From positions 8,207,471-8,271,470 of the forward strand of contig OZ024791.1 of NCBI GenBank assembly GCA_964017065.1: 64,000 nt of DNA, given 5' to 3'. Shown piece by piece: positions 33,133 to 48,942 of this stretch. The translations under genes and the position numbers were made by a program. Numbering within the stretch: position 1 is the stretch's first letter; each line of letters opens with the position of its first letter. Below the pieces are notes generated by a model that saw only the letters and a program-made list of their open reading frames with translations, was not told the origin of the DNA and searched no databases. This stretch comes from Haliclona indistincta. Taxonomy: Eukaryota; Porifera; Demospongiae; Haplosclerida; Chalinidae.

Positions 33133-34556
33133 TTAGTCATATCGCACTTGTAGTAACTGCATGTTAGGCGCTGCTGCTGATTCATGTCTCTGTATCTCAT
33201 GAGTGATCTCAGTCAGGTCTTTTATAAACACTTGAATCTGCAAAAATCACAACAAAATCTCACTCTTTTAATCACCTCTCTCTATCTCACCTTGTCCAGT
33301 TGTACGAGGGTCATGCCTGCGTCTTGTGGTGGTATTTTCTTGTGAAGGTGCTTGCAGACCAGCGTGTAGAGGTTGTGCGTTGCCATCTTGATTTGACCAA
33401 GCATCAGTGTCTTTTTAGCTGCTGTCGTCTGAATACGTGTCCACTCAGAATCCCTATGCGATAGTGGAAATTAGGACAATGACTCATTTGACTCTAACCA
33501 TTTCATTGCTTCGCTCTGTGTCTTTTCAAGCATTGTTTGTAAATGAGCAAGCTGTAAGAGAAGAAGGATGGGTAGTTCATGATGTTGCTGGTGGTGACAC
33601 ACCTCATTGTTGTAGCCTAGTATTTCATTGTTCTTCTCCTCTGTGAACCTAGTGAGGTCAGCTCGCTCAGCGTCAATAGCATCTTGGTTTAGCTGGTCCT
33701 GCTGCACCAAGTCCTGTGCAACAAGACAAGAAAGTATCTACAGTGTTTGACGCTCTCCCTCTTACCTCTCGAGTCTGCTTTAGAGCGTCATATCTCATTA
33801 TGATCTCTCTTGCTTCGTCAAACTAAAAAATAATGGTGAAAATGAAAACTAAAAGGAATCTACACCTCACCTCTGGTGAATGATCGAGGACACTCTCCAT
33901 GAACCGTTGGTATATGTTACAGTGCCTGATATGCTCAACTTGGCGACACACTGACTCGCTCAGCTCGTCTATTTCTTTCTTCAATCTGATCAATGGTATA
34001 CTGTGTTTGAAGACTAGTCAGTCCCCCTTGCTTGCTCACCTCTCTATCTCTTGGTCTTTCTGGCGACACAGTTCCTGTTCTCCTTTTGTCTTCTTCAGTG
34101 CTCTGGCTCTCTTCAGATCACTCTCCTGTACAGTGAGCGGGTTGTAGTACAGCAGGCATGAGTGATGCTAGCTAGCACCTTCACAAACTTGTCAAATTTG
34201 AGCAAAGACTCCTTTAGCTTTTGTTCTTTGCGTTCCAGCTCATCTCTACGTTGTTGTAGAGTCTCCATTTTCATTTGAAACTCCTGACCACATGCACACA
34301 TTAAATAACGTGCACAACATTGAACTAACTTCTTTCTGTGTTGCCAGTGCCTGCTCCACCTCTGCCATCTCTCTCCTCTTCTCCAGCAGCTTAGTTGCTG
34401 GTGTGAGATGCTCTGAGTCTTGTTCTGGCATCTTACTGAGAGTAATAGAACATCACCACAACATCTATAGACTATTAGTATATCTTACACCAGGAGTTTG
34501 TCCTCGAAAGAGGTCTTGAAGTACTCTTCCAATCCTGGGCCTGATCCCGTAGCCAT
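33133..34556 (-). CDS. CCDC42: CCDC42/CFAP73-family coiled-coil protein
   Basis: Multi-exon minus-strand gene. N-terminus [23 protein letters not shown] matches the family's (L)AEYFRLQYGERLL; then [98 protein letters not shown] and [20 protein letters not shown], each with a clear counterpart in human CCDC42 (DUF4200). Nearly all is coiled coil. CCDC42 and CFAP73 are axonemal or sperm-tail proteins, with CFAP73 part of the modified inner dynein arm linker, so this sponge protein likely serves motile cilia of choanocytes, larvae or sperm. The last visible exon ends QVRYD before a taa stop at 33133. Confidence 0.88.
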
Positions 34557-34648
34557 GTTCACCACTTGTCCAGCCACACCTGTTACCGTGGCAACATGTT
34601 TATCAAACGAGCCACGCCTACATTGAGCCCCACCTTTGACTTGGCGCT
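34557..34648. promoter_or_regulatory. 92-bp bidirectional promoter gap
   Basis: The CCDC42-like gene (-) and the WD40 gene (+) start head to head with only 92 bp between ATGs. No TATA box is evident; both genes must share or overlap their promoters. Confidence 0.5.
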
Positions 34649-36806
34649 ATGCCTGTACTGACTGAAGAGCTAGCTCATCTCCGCCGAGACAACAAGGGCA
34701 ACTCAGGGCACAGATGGCAAGTATCGTGTCTAGAATACAGCCCCAATGGCGCTATGCTAGCGTCCGGTTCGTGGGACAAGGAGATCCGCGTGTGGGATCT
34801 GAGCACCTTGGAGACCACCCTGGTGCTGAAAGGAGTTCATGAGGTACCGATCACGTCCGTGTCGTGGCATAAGTCGACTGGATCTCTGCTGTGTGCTGGT
34901 TCTGCGGACTGTACGGCGTCACTGTGGAACACACACGATGGCAGGCATCTAGCCTCACTCCAGGCCCACAGTGGATGGGTGCTAGACGTGAGCTTCTCAT
35001 ACACCTCGCAACTACTAGCCACTGCCTCGTGGGACAAAACCATTAAATTGTGGGACCCCGTAAAGCAGAAACAAATTAGCAACCTAGTTCATCATGAGAA
35101 GGTAAGAGGCAAGCTTGTCTAGTGTGCTCATGCAATACCTTCATCCAGGGAGTGTGGTCAGTAGACTTCAAGCCTGTCAACAACAGCTCACTACTGTGTT
35201 CAGGTAGTGAAGATGGTACAGTATGCATGTGGGATGCCCGCAGCAACAGGTTGGCTCGCAGGTTTGAGGGAGGCCACACGGCTCCAGTATACTGTGTACG
35301 CTGGTCGCCTGATGGCTCTATGCTAGCAACTGGCTCAGAGGACTGTCGGGTGAGTACTGTTCTATTGTTTATCTGAATATCTATTGCTTTCTGTCAGATT
35401 TGCATATGGGAGCCTGGATCTGGTTCACTGATCAAGACCATACAAGGGCATGAAGACACTGTCAAGAGTCTCTGCTTCAATCCACAAACACAAAACGTGT
35501 CAGTGCCTGTACTGGCTTCAGCTGGTGACTATACTGTGCGTCTGTCTGATCCCCGACCTATCCACAAACCAAGTATTCTCACTCTCACTCCACATGAGGT
35601 TGGAAAGGAGGTTGAAGCAGTCTCTATATCACCTGATGGCTCTCTGGTTGCTTCTGGTGGTCGAGATGGGATGATAGTACTTATGACATTGTTTGTGCCC
35701 TCTTTGGTTCCTCGTACTGGAGGAAAGACTACCCCATCACCTGTGAAACAACAAGACCGATCAAAGATCAAAATTGATCGCTCATACATCAAAGAGTTCA
35801 ATAGTATTGTTGAAGATGAGGGAGACGACGGAGAGTTTGAGGCAGAGAGAGAAGCTCAGGAAATGGAGGATATTCTTTCCGCTCCACAAAATCTCACGCC
35901 ACACCAGATAGCTATCCGCATAAAGAGAAGAAGTCGCGCTGATGCAAAGGTAGCTGAGTTGGATGATTATGCAACTGTTCGCAAGAAAAATGTGAGTGCT
36001 AAAAACCAAAGAAGACGAAGAACCAAAGGAAAGGCATTTGATATACCATCAGTGGTAGCACATTTGTCAGCTAATACCAAGGCATATGGTCCAGAGGAGC
36101 CAGAGAGCAGTGATGACAGCGATGATGGTAGAAGGACAGTAGCTCCTAAAATGAAGATGAGTGGAGGAGAAGGAATTGTAGAGAGAATGGCTAAGTTAAC
36201 CTCACCTCAAGATAAACCAACCAAGACCCCTGCCAAACCACTTGACAAGGCTGAATTTGGTAGACTAAAGAAGCAGTTTGAAGAAGGAATAGCCGAGGAG
36301 GACGAAGAAGAGCTTGAAGATCCTGAAGCTGAGTTCCTTCAGCAGCACAGAGTGCCTCGCAGCTCAACATTTGACTCTTCACTTACCTACGATGATGAAT
36401 CAGAAGATGGTCAGTATGGCGTACTGTCACAGCAAAGACGACAGCTAAAAACCAGCATACAGTTTGAAACTGCCGCAGAAGCAAATGCAAGACAAGGGCT
36501 ATTGCACAGACTGCCTCCATCTGACTCCTTTAGTGATCAGTTCTCAGATATTAGTGACATCTCCTTTTCTCCTGATCCAAAACACGGTGCAAGTTCCCAT
36601 TATCATCATCAAAATATTAGTCATTTAGAAGGTCTGTGTTGCAAATACATATTGTATGGATGCATGGTTGTACTCAACTTTGTTGCACTGCAGGTATTGA
36701 AGAATCACAAGATAGTAGAACAGAGATTGATGCTGAAGATCCTGAGGATTATTTCAAATTCTTAGAAGAAGAGCAGGACGACGAAGACACGATTAGCATG
36801 ATTTAA
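34649..36806 (+). CDS. WD40-repeat protein with charged C-terminal tail
   Basis: Starts at 34649 (MPVLTEELAHLRRDNKG). The N-terminal half has seven or eight WD40 repeats: DKEIRVWDL, DCTASLWNT, DKTIKLWDP, DGTVCMWDA, DCR-ICIWEP, DYTVRLSDP and a degenerate DGMIVLMTL. The C-terminal 300 residues carry no known domain: an acidic block (EDEGDDGEFEAEREAQEMEDIL), a basic block (KNQRRRRTKGKAFD), Ser/Asp-rich stretches and an acidic end DEDTISMI. The beta-propeller suggests a scaffold. The exact family could not be named; it may belong to uncharacterised WD proteins. Four or five exons, with one long exon from about 35398 to 36630. The gene shares a promoter with the CCDC42-like ciliary gene, which could hint at a cilium-related role, but this is only positional. 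Confidence 0.85.
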
Positions 36807-37198
36807 CAGCAAAATTGTTTATTTATTATAATTTTTATTTTAAGCTCCACACACTTGATGTTATAAACTGAAATTCGTGCAAGCAAACTGCATTTGTACA
36901 GATCTTTTCAAGTAAGGTAGTGGAGGACAGTGTGACACACTTATAAGATTTCACATACCCTAGCTGGTATTCGACCTTTCAACTACACAGCCTTAACTTC
37001 GTCTGTGCGGAAGAAGACTCATTAATCACACGTACACGACGTCCGGCTTGTTCTGGCAGTCGGCACTGGGCCGGATGGCATTGCGTTCGATCCTTGTATA
37101 ATGTTCGTATAACAGAACTGGATCCAAATGCGAATAGGTTAATTGTCATTGTCAGTTGCATTGACAGTCCAGTTCGGAACTGCTGAATCTTCAATAGT

Positions 37199-37472
37199 AC
37201 AAGTAATAAAAACATTTTAACCAAAATGCAAGAGATTTAGGGTTGGTACATTTGTCGAAAAAGAAAGGAAACAAGATTTTGAGGATTGTAACAATAGCAG
37301 TGTAATGCTACCTCCCTATTAAATTAACCACAACTATTGAAAGCAGTTAATTTAGGGAGGTAGCATTACACTGCTATTGTTACAATCCTCAAAATCTTGT
37401 TTCCTTTCTTTTTCGACAAATGTACCAACCCTAAATCTCTTGCATTTTGGTTAAAATGTTTTTATTACTTGT
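37199..37472. repeat. Near-perfect 274-bp hairpin (foldback element)
   Basis: Left arm starts acaagtaataaaaacatttt (37199) and the right arm ends with its exact complement at 37472. The arms are about 125 bp each, with only a small indel visible near the centre (ctattaaattaa against ctaaattaa). The loop is about 20 bp. No coding potential. Such arm identity indicates recent origin, either a palindromic MITE or an inverted duplication; transcription would yield a long dsRNA hairpin. Confidence 0.9.
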
Positions 37473-38022
37473 TTCTTTTCTTTTTTATTAATGACTTAGT
37501 TGGCACTTATGCTAGTACAGTGTAAAGAGCCTCTTGAACTATTTCAGCCGAGACCGGGGCCGTACGACGGTAGTGCACTGGCGATCGACTCTGCATGACT
37601 ACATGCATGCAGCAGCAACACGTACCATGCAACATTAGCTAAGCTTAATCTAGCATTCTTACAAGCCTGAACAGACAAATCCAGTGTAACAGTGAAGATT
37701 GGCACGTTGTCTGCTGTGAACAACATTGCTAGTGCATGGCAGCAGCACTCGCGTTCCAAGCAATTTGTACTAAGGTGCGCTTGTATTAGAATAATTACAT
37801 ACACGGGCGTGCGCGAGTAGGCGTAACCTAGTAACGGAGTTCAAACAGAAAGATGGAATGGAGTCTGTTATGGACCAAAAATCGCTGTTTTCTTGGAAAT
37901 ACTCGCTTCTGTTAGTGTTTTAGGCTTAAATAGATATCAGGTGCACTGCTCCCAACGACTAGTGTAGTTGCTGTGTAGGTTTTGTCTTGAATAGCTCACT
38001 CGCCACGGCGGTAGGCTGGCTG

Positions 38023-38056
38023 GAGAAGAAGAAGAAGAAGAAGAAGAAGAAGAAGA
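38023..38056 (+). repeat. (GAA)n microsatellite
   Basis: About eleven GAA units (gagaagaagaag...) roughly 470 bp upstream of the D1 start. Simple repeat; no coding role seen. Confidence 0.9.
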
Positions 38057-38528
38057 AAGAAGATGAACAAACGGGTGACCACGTGAACTCTGGTTTACCA
38101 CCTTAGACCTGGTTTCTTTTGCTTCTGAAGGTCTCTTTATAATCGCACAAATCGTGCAAAGAACGTCAGAACGTTAGATTAGCTTGAAACGCCCGTATGG
38201 CGAAGATATGGCAGTGCCGTAGTTAGCCCTCGAGACGAGACGCCATCTTGTCATGCCCATAGCAACTGGCCTTATAGTCTTTATTAGTAGACTCATTGTA
38301 AGCGCTTACCTCTTAGGATAGCCCCTAGGTAGTTAAAATACCCCTGATGTCGTCAACAGCCAAGATATACGTGAATTATTGCGTTTAGCCTAAGTGTAGC
38401 CGCCATATTGTTTTCCGCCCAACCCTAAATATGCCACGTCTACCGCGTGGCATAATTATTTTGACGCCTCCCGAGAAAGTGACAAAACCTTGGCGTTCAG
38501 AATCATTTTGTAGCCTTGGTGGGCAAAG

Positions 38529-40538
38529 ATGCCGGGAGAGCCTGAGGATCAGCTATCTACCACTACCAGGACTAGTAATGCTGAACCTAATAGTGCAACT
38601 CCAGTCAGGCAATTCACATGGCACGGGCTGAGCAAGTTGAACAGCAGCCACAATGCCCATGTTGCATACAGGGGCAAGGTATAGTAGTACACGTAGATGC
38701 ATGAACTGTGCAACTGTTCTTTTTAGGTCTACGATGTTAGGGACTTTGTTCGTCGCCATCCTGGAGGTGCTGATCAGATAATGCTAGGAGCTGGCAGAGA
38801 CGTTACACAGCTCTTTGATTCATACCACAAACTGGAGATTGCAAAGTTAGTTACAATATAGCTGTTGTTGACTCTAGACAAAACAATGGTTCCTGAACAC
38901 TAGCACACTGAAGAAATTCTATGTCGGTGAACTGGTTGATAATGAGATGCCTGTCTTTCCAGAAATGAGGTAAGCAAATATGCATGCAATAATCAAATTG
39001 ATATTTCCTTTACTATAGTGACTTCTACATCACACTGAGGCAGAGAGTGGACAAGTACTTCAAGACTAATAAGATTGTATGCTTCTAATTCAGATTATAC
39101 TGTACTTCTTTATATGTACGAATGTAGGATCCAAAGATTGACTACTGGATGTTCCTAAGATATATTACCTTCATGCTGCTCTGCTTCACATGCATGTTCA
39201 TATTGGTAAGCCACACATCTGACTGGTTCAATGCTCTGTATGATGATCCATGTAGTTGTGTTTTCACTCCTCTTGGCTCATATGTATTCCAACATCTATC
39301 ATGTGGGGATTCTTCTCAGCTCTAGTCGCCATGACTTGTTCTCATGATGCGAGGTAGTTCACTTGTATTATAGCATAATATTATGTCTTTGATCCTTGTC
39401 ATCACTTAGCCATTTTGCTGTCACTCATAAGCCATGGGTATGGAAGTTATTTGGATCATTGGCACACGACTTTTATACTGGCACCTCCATGTATGCATGG
39501 AAAAATCAAGTAAGAGTCCTAGACTCTGAGTCTGAAACTTACTATCAAATATTCAGCATATTCTTGGTCATCACCTGTACACTAATATTGATGGTGCTGA
39601 TCCAGATGTTGTGACCTCAACTGCTGTGAGTTTGCTCAGCTAGTGCATGCTCTTGTGTTAGCTATATCACATACTGAAGGATGTTGGTGATATTAGAAGG
39701 ATCAAGTGGAATCAAAAGTGGATTTCTCGATATTTCTACCAACACATCTATGTACCAATGCTTTATTGTGTTGTAAGGCATAATTATTTTGTACCCTATG
39801 ACTTCTATTCTTGATTATAGTTAACTATAAAAACAAGACTGCAAGACTTTCCAATAATCATAACTAAGATGAATGGTATTTCCAATAAATCATTACATGC
39901 ATGTGTCATATCAATAATATCCAGAAAGTATAAGAATGAACCCACTCACTTGGACTCAGTGGAGCATCTTCCTGGGTGGTAAGAGTGTGTTTGTTTTCAC
40001 AAGGTTCATTCTACCTGGTCTCTTTATGCCCATCAGCTCAATAGTAAGCATGATTTAGTCATTTTTATTTGTAGAAGGATATCAATTTTTACAGTTGCTT
40101 TACAATTTTATCTGTGATATGGTTACAAGCTACTGGCTAGCTGTCATATTCCAACTCTCTCATGTGATCAGTGAGGTAGAGTGGCCTAAACCAGATGCTA
40201 ATAACTTTGTCAACATGGACTGGTGAGTGATACAGCAACACTGCTGCCACTAGCTCATGCTCACATGACACAGGGCTGAGATGCAAGTAGCCACCACACA
40301 AGACTATGCCACTAACAGCTGGTTCTGGAATGTTTTCACTGGAGCTCTCAACCATCAGACCACCCACCATCTCTTTCCAGGGATCATTCAGTCACACTAT
40401 CCTAAGATAACTCCCATCATAAAGCAGACATGTGAGGAGTTTGGGATCAAATACCACTATGTGGACACTACTCAAGAAGCTGTTGACTGCCATATCAAGC
40501 ACTTGAAGCGCCTTGGACAAGAGAAGAAAGGCTTATAG
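38529..40538 (+). CDS. Cytochrome-b5 front-end fatty acid desaturase D1
   Basis: About 12 exons read through in phase to a 430-residue-class protein. The N-terminal cytochrome b5 domain contains the haem motif HPGG ([16 protein letters not shown]). Three desaturase histidine boxes follow: HDASH, HILGHH and QTTHH (box 3 with the Gln typical of front-end enzymes). [24 protein letters not shown] and QVATTQDYA closely resemble fungal delta-5 desaturases such as Mortierella alpina. Such ER-membrane enzymes use cytochrome b5 electrons to insert a double bond between an existing one and the carboxyl end. All splice sites look usable. D1 is the first of four array members and the most distinct of D1-D3 in its N-terminal tail ([13 protein letters not shown]). 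Substrate and regiospecificity cannot be read from sequence. Confidence 0.92.
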
Positions 40539-40761
40539 ACAATAATGCATGCATCATGTAGTGTAGTAATTTTTGCCACCAAACATGTTCCTTGAAAAGA
40601 ATAGAGGTACGTGCATGCATGTAAATATAAGATCCAAGGTCACTATAGTAATAATAAAATACGACATGTTCTGATTTTTTACAAAATAAGATTACATACT
40701 TTCTCCAGTCATACCTAATTATTTGAGGTGTGATCAAGCGATTGCGGATGGGATGTGTGCT

Positions 40762-40800
40762 ATGCCGGGGAGGAGGATTTTGCTGCAACTTATAGCACAG
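40762..40800 (+). pseudogene. Desaturase first-exon remnant
   Basis: Starts atgccggggaggaggatttt and matches the first 39 bases of the D2 start (42729) with a substitution. It ends abruptly at the foldback element at 40798. Together with the exon remnants at 42333-42493 it marks a fifth desaturase copy torn apart by insertions. Confidence 0.75.
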
Positions 40801-41014
40801 CATGGTACCACGATTGACTTGCTAACAGACCATAGATCTCTACATCAGTGGCTGCTGTAGCAGACTATAGCTAGTTCAGCTAGTTGCTGTTGACTGACAC
40901 CTGACATGCACTGAATCGAATTCAGAATATTGTATATCAAAATCTTATATGTACAGCCACTGATGTAGGGATCTATGGTCTGTTAGCAAGTCAATCGTGT
41001 TACCATTCCATGCT
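40798..41014. mobile_element. Foldback MITE inside torn desaturase copy
   Basis: The left arm (agcatgg...cgattgacttgctaacag, 40798-40855) is complementary to the right arm (about 40953-41014: cagccactgatgtagg ... gttagcaagtcaatcg ... ccatgct). Arms of about 55-60 bp enclose a 95-bp centre with no coding potential. Confidence 0.75.
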
Positions 41015-41120
41015 AGTTCCTTGTTGGTTTACATTGTGGACCAGTAGCAGATTTCTTCATCCAGCATTCTTTTGATTTCGATAGAAATATTTTTATTTTC
41101 TTTAATGTCTTGGTTTTACG

Positions 41121-41758
41121 TACAGCGGTTTCATGTCTTCTTGCCGGGAAGCCATTGAAATGTTAACGAATACCGTTCATTATGAATCGTTAGCACTTCG
41201 AGTGCGAGTTATATTAACGTCATCTGGAGCGCTAGCGTAAACGGTGCGGTATGGTCGATCGAGTTCGAGTCAAGTAAAGCTCTGCTCCTGATCTATTCAA
41301 TATGGCTGTTCGCACGACTTGTGAGCCAACGCAGTCCAGCGCTTATCCTGATGATCTAAGATGGCGCATGGTGTACCAACATGAAGCACTGGACTTGACG
41401 TGCGAGGCCATCGCAGCCAACTTAAATGTGGACTCTTCCACAGTCAGCAGAATAGTACAGCTGTTTCGGGTTGATGGTAGCCAGGGAATGGAGCCCAGGG
41501 CGAATAGCGCCAAGATTGATCCATAGTTGAAGGCTACACGTCGAGCTAGCTACACGCGCCAGGTGGCCTGGTTTAGATCGGACTCCGCCTCTTTACCTTA
41601 CATTCGATTCGTACGAACTTACCGCGCGCTTATAGCGCGCGCTAGCTCAATCGATCCGGGCCAAAGAATGCATTTCAAGGACTTAGCGAATTAACAGGTC
41701 ACGCTCTACGCTTTACGCTCTACGCTTTTTCCTTGCAAGAAGTCATGAAACCGCTGTA
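41121..41758. mobile_element. Tc1/mariner-like non-autonomous element
   Basis: Terminal inverted repeats tacagcggtttcatgtcttc (41121-41140) and gaagtcatgaaaccgctgta (41739-41758) with one mismatch, bounded by TA as in Tc1/mariner insertions. Inside, 41302-41526 encodes a helix-turn-helix fragment of a transposase. The catalytic DDE/D domain is absent, so the element cannot move itself. Confidence 0.75.
41302..41526 (+). pseudogene. Truncated transposase, helix-turn-helix part
   Basis: 74 aa from ATG to stop. The segment LRWRMVYQHEALDLTCEAIA and NLNVDSSTVSRIVQLF forms a homeodomain-like HTH as found at the N-terminus of Tc1/mariner-type transposases. The rest of the transposase is missing and the frame ends in KIDP then tag. 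It lies between the TIRs of the element at 41121-41758. A domesticated short DNA-binding peptide is possible but unsupported. Confidence 0.6.
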
Positions 41759-42332
41759 ACACATTGCCTCAGAGAGCACATAGCTGTATATACCTGTATG
41801 ATTAGCTGGTTGCACTGGATTGCATCACTGCATGGATGCACCACAGCATCTGTATTGATATTTATAGCAACAAAAAATTGTAATCAAAATATGCATGCTG
41901 CTTCTCACACTCGACAATTTCGGATGCAAAAATTCACTACAACTGTATTATAAATATTTTCACATCTATGAAAACTACGAGAACGGATCAAAAAAAAGGG
42001 TGGTACACAATCACTAATGGACCGGCGCAAATGCATTATGCATTTGAAGTTTATAACGTATAGATTCCTATAGAAGTGGTTCTGCACTGTATGCCGGTTT
42101 TCTTCTGCTAACATACATTTACAGTCACTATGTAGTCACAATGCAATAACTAACTGGAATACATTTTTGTATTTATGGAAATAAACTGTCAAGCTAGGGA
42201 GATTTTTGGAGCCAATAGTTGCGACACACTGTTTTGTCATAAATAATTTATATCTATGGTTCTATCTACACTTAGTAGTTACTCTACTATATATCACTGA
42301 ATCATTATTGGTTTATTTTTTCTTCTTGTAAG

Positions 42333-42493
42333 TGCATTAAAGAAATTCTATGTCGGCGAACTGGTTGATAATGAGATTCCTGTATTTCCTGAGATGAGGT
42401 GAACGCTATACGAAGTAGCTATAATTACAATATCACAGATTCTATATCACACTGAGGCAGAGAGTGGACAAGTACTTCAAGACTAATAAGATC
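42333..42493 (+). pseudogene. Desaturase exon 3-4 remnant
   Basis: Two desaturase exons are kept with their splice signals: 42333-42398 ([19 protein letters not shown]) and 42438-42493 ([15 protein letters not shown]). All exons after them, with the histidine boxes, are gone, and the b5-domain exon 2 is also missing. Residues match D1 (DKYFKTNKI) rather than D2/D3 (DDYFKANNI). Confidence 0.85.
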
Positions 42494-42728
42494 GTAAACT
42501 TCAGAGTTCTGTTTCAGACTATGCTGTACTTCAAAGCAGATGTCTCAAAAAATTATTTTATCTTTTTCTTTGCTTATAATTTAGTAATTTTTTGTATTTA
42601 TTTATTGTTACATCGTCCACATCTTGTTCTTTCTTCCTACTGTGTTTTTCTTTGTCGCCAGAAAATTATTTGAGGCGTTAATCGTGATATCAGGTGATCG
42701 TGCACGTGCAGTAAAGGTCATTGCAGCA

Positions 42729-46673
<3,945 letters not shown>

Positions 46674-46892
46674 CTTTTAGTGAAATCAGCATTTTATTGT
46701 ATGAAAAGTCATGATTTGTTGTACAACACACACCAATAATTATTTTCTGTTGCGTAATAATCATTATTTTCTGTTGCGTAATAATCAGAGGGCGTGCACG
46801 ATCGCTCTCTCATGCTCATGCTTAAGCAATCAGGTGATCATGGAGTTTGCACGTGCGGAAAGGTCATCTCTTGTCAACAAAGCAGCGCTAGA

Positions 46893-48845
46893 ATGCCAGG
46901 CGAAGAGGATCTCGCTGTGCCGTGCAGCACAGACACCGATGTTCGCGAGAAGCCGGTTCGACAATTCACATGGCGTGAGTTGAGTAAACTCAACGGCAGA
47001 CACAACGCCCATGTCGCTTACAGAGGAAAGGTGACTGGATAAACCACTCCCTCTTAGCGAGACAAGATACACTGATATTACTGCAGGTCTACGATGTTAG
47101 TGATTTTGTTCAGCGTCATCCAGGCGGTGCCGATCAGATTATGCTGGGTGCTGGTCGTGATATCACTCAGCTCTTTGAGTCCTATCATAAACTAGAGATA
47201 GTCAAGTGAGCTAGATATTGTATCATGCTCACAGCACTGTTGTGTCTGATCTGTGTTACAGTGTATTGAAGAAGTTCTATGTCGGTGAACTGGTTGACAA
47301 TGAGATGCCAGTATTCCCTGAGATGGGGTGAGTGGATCATTTATGCATGCCAGCCATACAATGATCAATGTCTCCCTATATAGTGCGTTCTATTCCACTC
47401 TGAGACAGCGAGTCGATGACTACTTCAAGGCTAACAACATAGTAATAACCACAGCTGTCGACATGTCCAACATGTATTGTTTGTGTTTGTAGGACCCAAA
47501 GATTGACTACTGGATGTTCCTTAGATATATTACCTTCATTACGCTCTGCTTCACATGCATGTTCATATTGGTAAGCCACACCCATCTGACTGGTTCAATG
47601 CACTGTATGATGATCCATGTAGTTGTGTTTTCACTCCTCTTGGCTCATATGTATCCCAACATCTATCATGTGGGGATTCTTCTCAGCTCTAGTCGCCATG
47701 ACTTGTACTCATGATGCGAGGTATGATACTACTGAAAAATGATTTTCAACCTTTAATTTTTTGTTAGTCATTTTGCTGTCACTCATAAGCCGTGGGTATG
47801 GAAGTTAGTTGGTTCAGTTCATGATTTCTATCACGGCTCATCGATGTACTGCTGGCTATATCAGGTAGCTGCCATAATGATAGTTGGTATCTCTATCTTG
47901 TCTCCAGCATGTTCTTGGTCATCATCCATACACTAATATTGACGGCGCTGATCCAGACATAGTAACTGCATCTGCTGTAAGACCGCTCCTGTGTGATTTG
48001 TTGCATTGTTTGAATATGCTTGCAGGAGCTTCCTGACATTAGAAGGATCAAGTGGAACCAGAAGTGGCTTAACCGATATTTCTACCAACACATCTATGTG
48101 CCAATCCTTTACTGCTTTGTGAGTCAACTCTCTTTATCAATATGCTAGCTGTTTCCTGTACATGCTGCTCTCTAGCTGGGCGTAAAGACTAGATTGCAAG
48201 ATTTCCATATCCTGATTACTCGAAAGAAAAAGACCATCAGGTTGAACCCACCCACCTGGTCTCAGTGGGCCATGTTCCTTGGTGGCAAGACTACTCACGT
48301 CTTCCTCAGATTTGTGCTTCCTAGCTTTTTCATGCCGATGAGTTCTATTGTAAGTTGTTTTGTTCTCAGGGTTTACCTTGTGCCATGCCTTTCTATAGTT
48401 ACTGTACAACTTGATAGCTGAAATGGTTGGTAGCTACTGGCTAGCTCTCATATTCCAGACCTCTCATGTGATCAGTGAGGTAGAGTGGCCTAAACCAGAT
48501 GCTAATAACTTTGTCAACATGGACTGGTGAGTGATACAGCAACACTGCTGCCACTAGCTCATGATCACATGACGCAGGGCTGAGATGCAAGTAGCCACCT
48601 CACAAGACTATGCTACAGATAGCTGGTTCTGGAACATGTGCACAGGAGCTCTCAACCATCAGACCACTCACCATCTCTTTCCAGGGATCATTCAGTCACA
48701 CTATCCTAAGATAACTCCCGTCATAAAGCAGACATGCGAGGAGTTCGGGATCAAATACCACTATGTGGACACTACTCAAGAAGCTGTTGACTGCCATATC
48801 AAGCACTTGAAGCGCCTTGGACAAGAGAAGAACAAAGATCTTTAA
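46893..48845 (+). CDS. Cytochrome-b5 front-end fatty acid desaturase D3
   Basis: Compact, clean version of D2 with short introns (about 60-110 bp). It has [22 protein letters not shown] and QTTHHLFPG in order, and ends [13 protein letters not shown]. Differences from D2 include the N-terminal tail ([19 protein letters not shown]), DPKIDYWMF with [10 protein letters not shown] (a D1-like transmembrane stretch), and [15 protein letters not shown] in the loop after the transmembrane pair. The mix of D1-like and D2-like segments suggests gene conversion. The start at 46893 is set by alignment with D2. Product about 430 aa, ER membrane, cytochrome-b5-fused desaturase. Confidence 0.92.
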
Positions 48846-48942
48846 AGTAGTTGTGTGTTGAGCGACTATAATGTATCAGTAGACGCGTCCGTGAATTTTA
48901 TTGATTTTTTTATTTGATACTTTGTTTATTGTATGCATATGC

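Larger units (their letters stand above)
36807..38528. other. Intergenic region with hairpin and GAA repeat
   Basis: No supported gene in about 1.7 kb. It holds a near-perfect inverted repeat (37199-37472), a GAA microsatellite (38023-38056) and a small stem-loop (atgccacg...cgtggcat, 38430-38450) just before desaturase D1. Confidence 0.6.
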
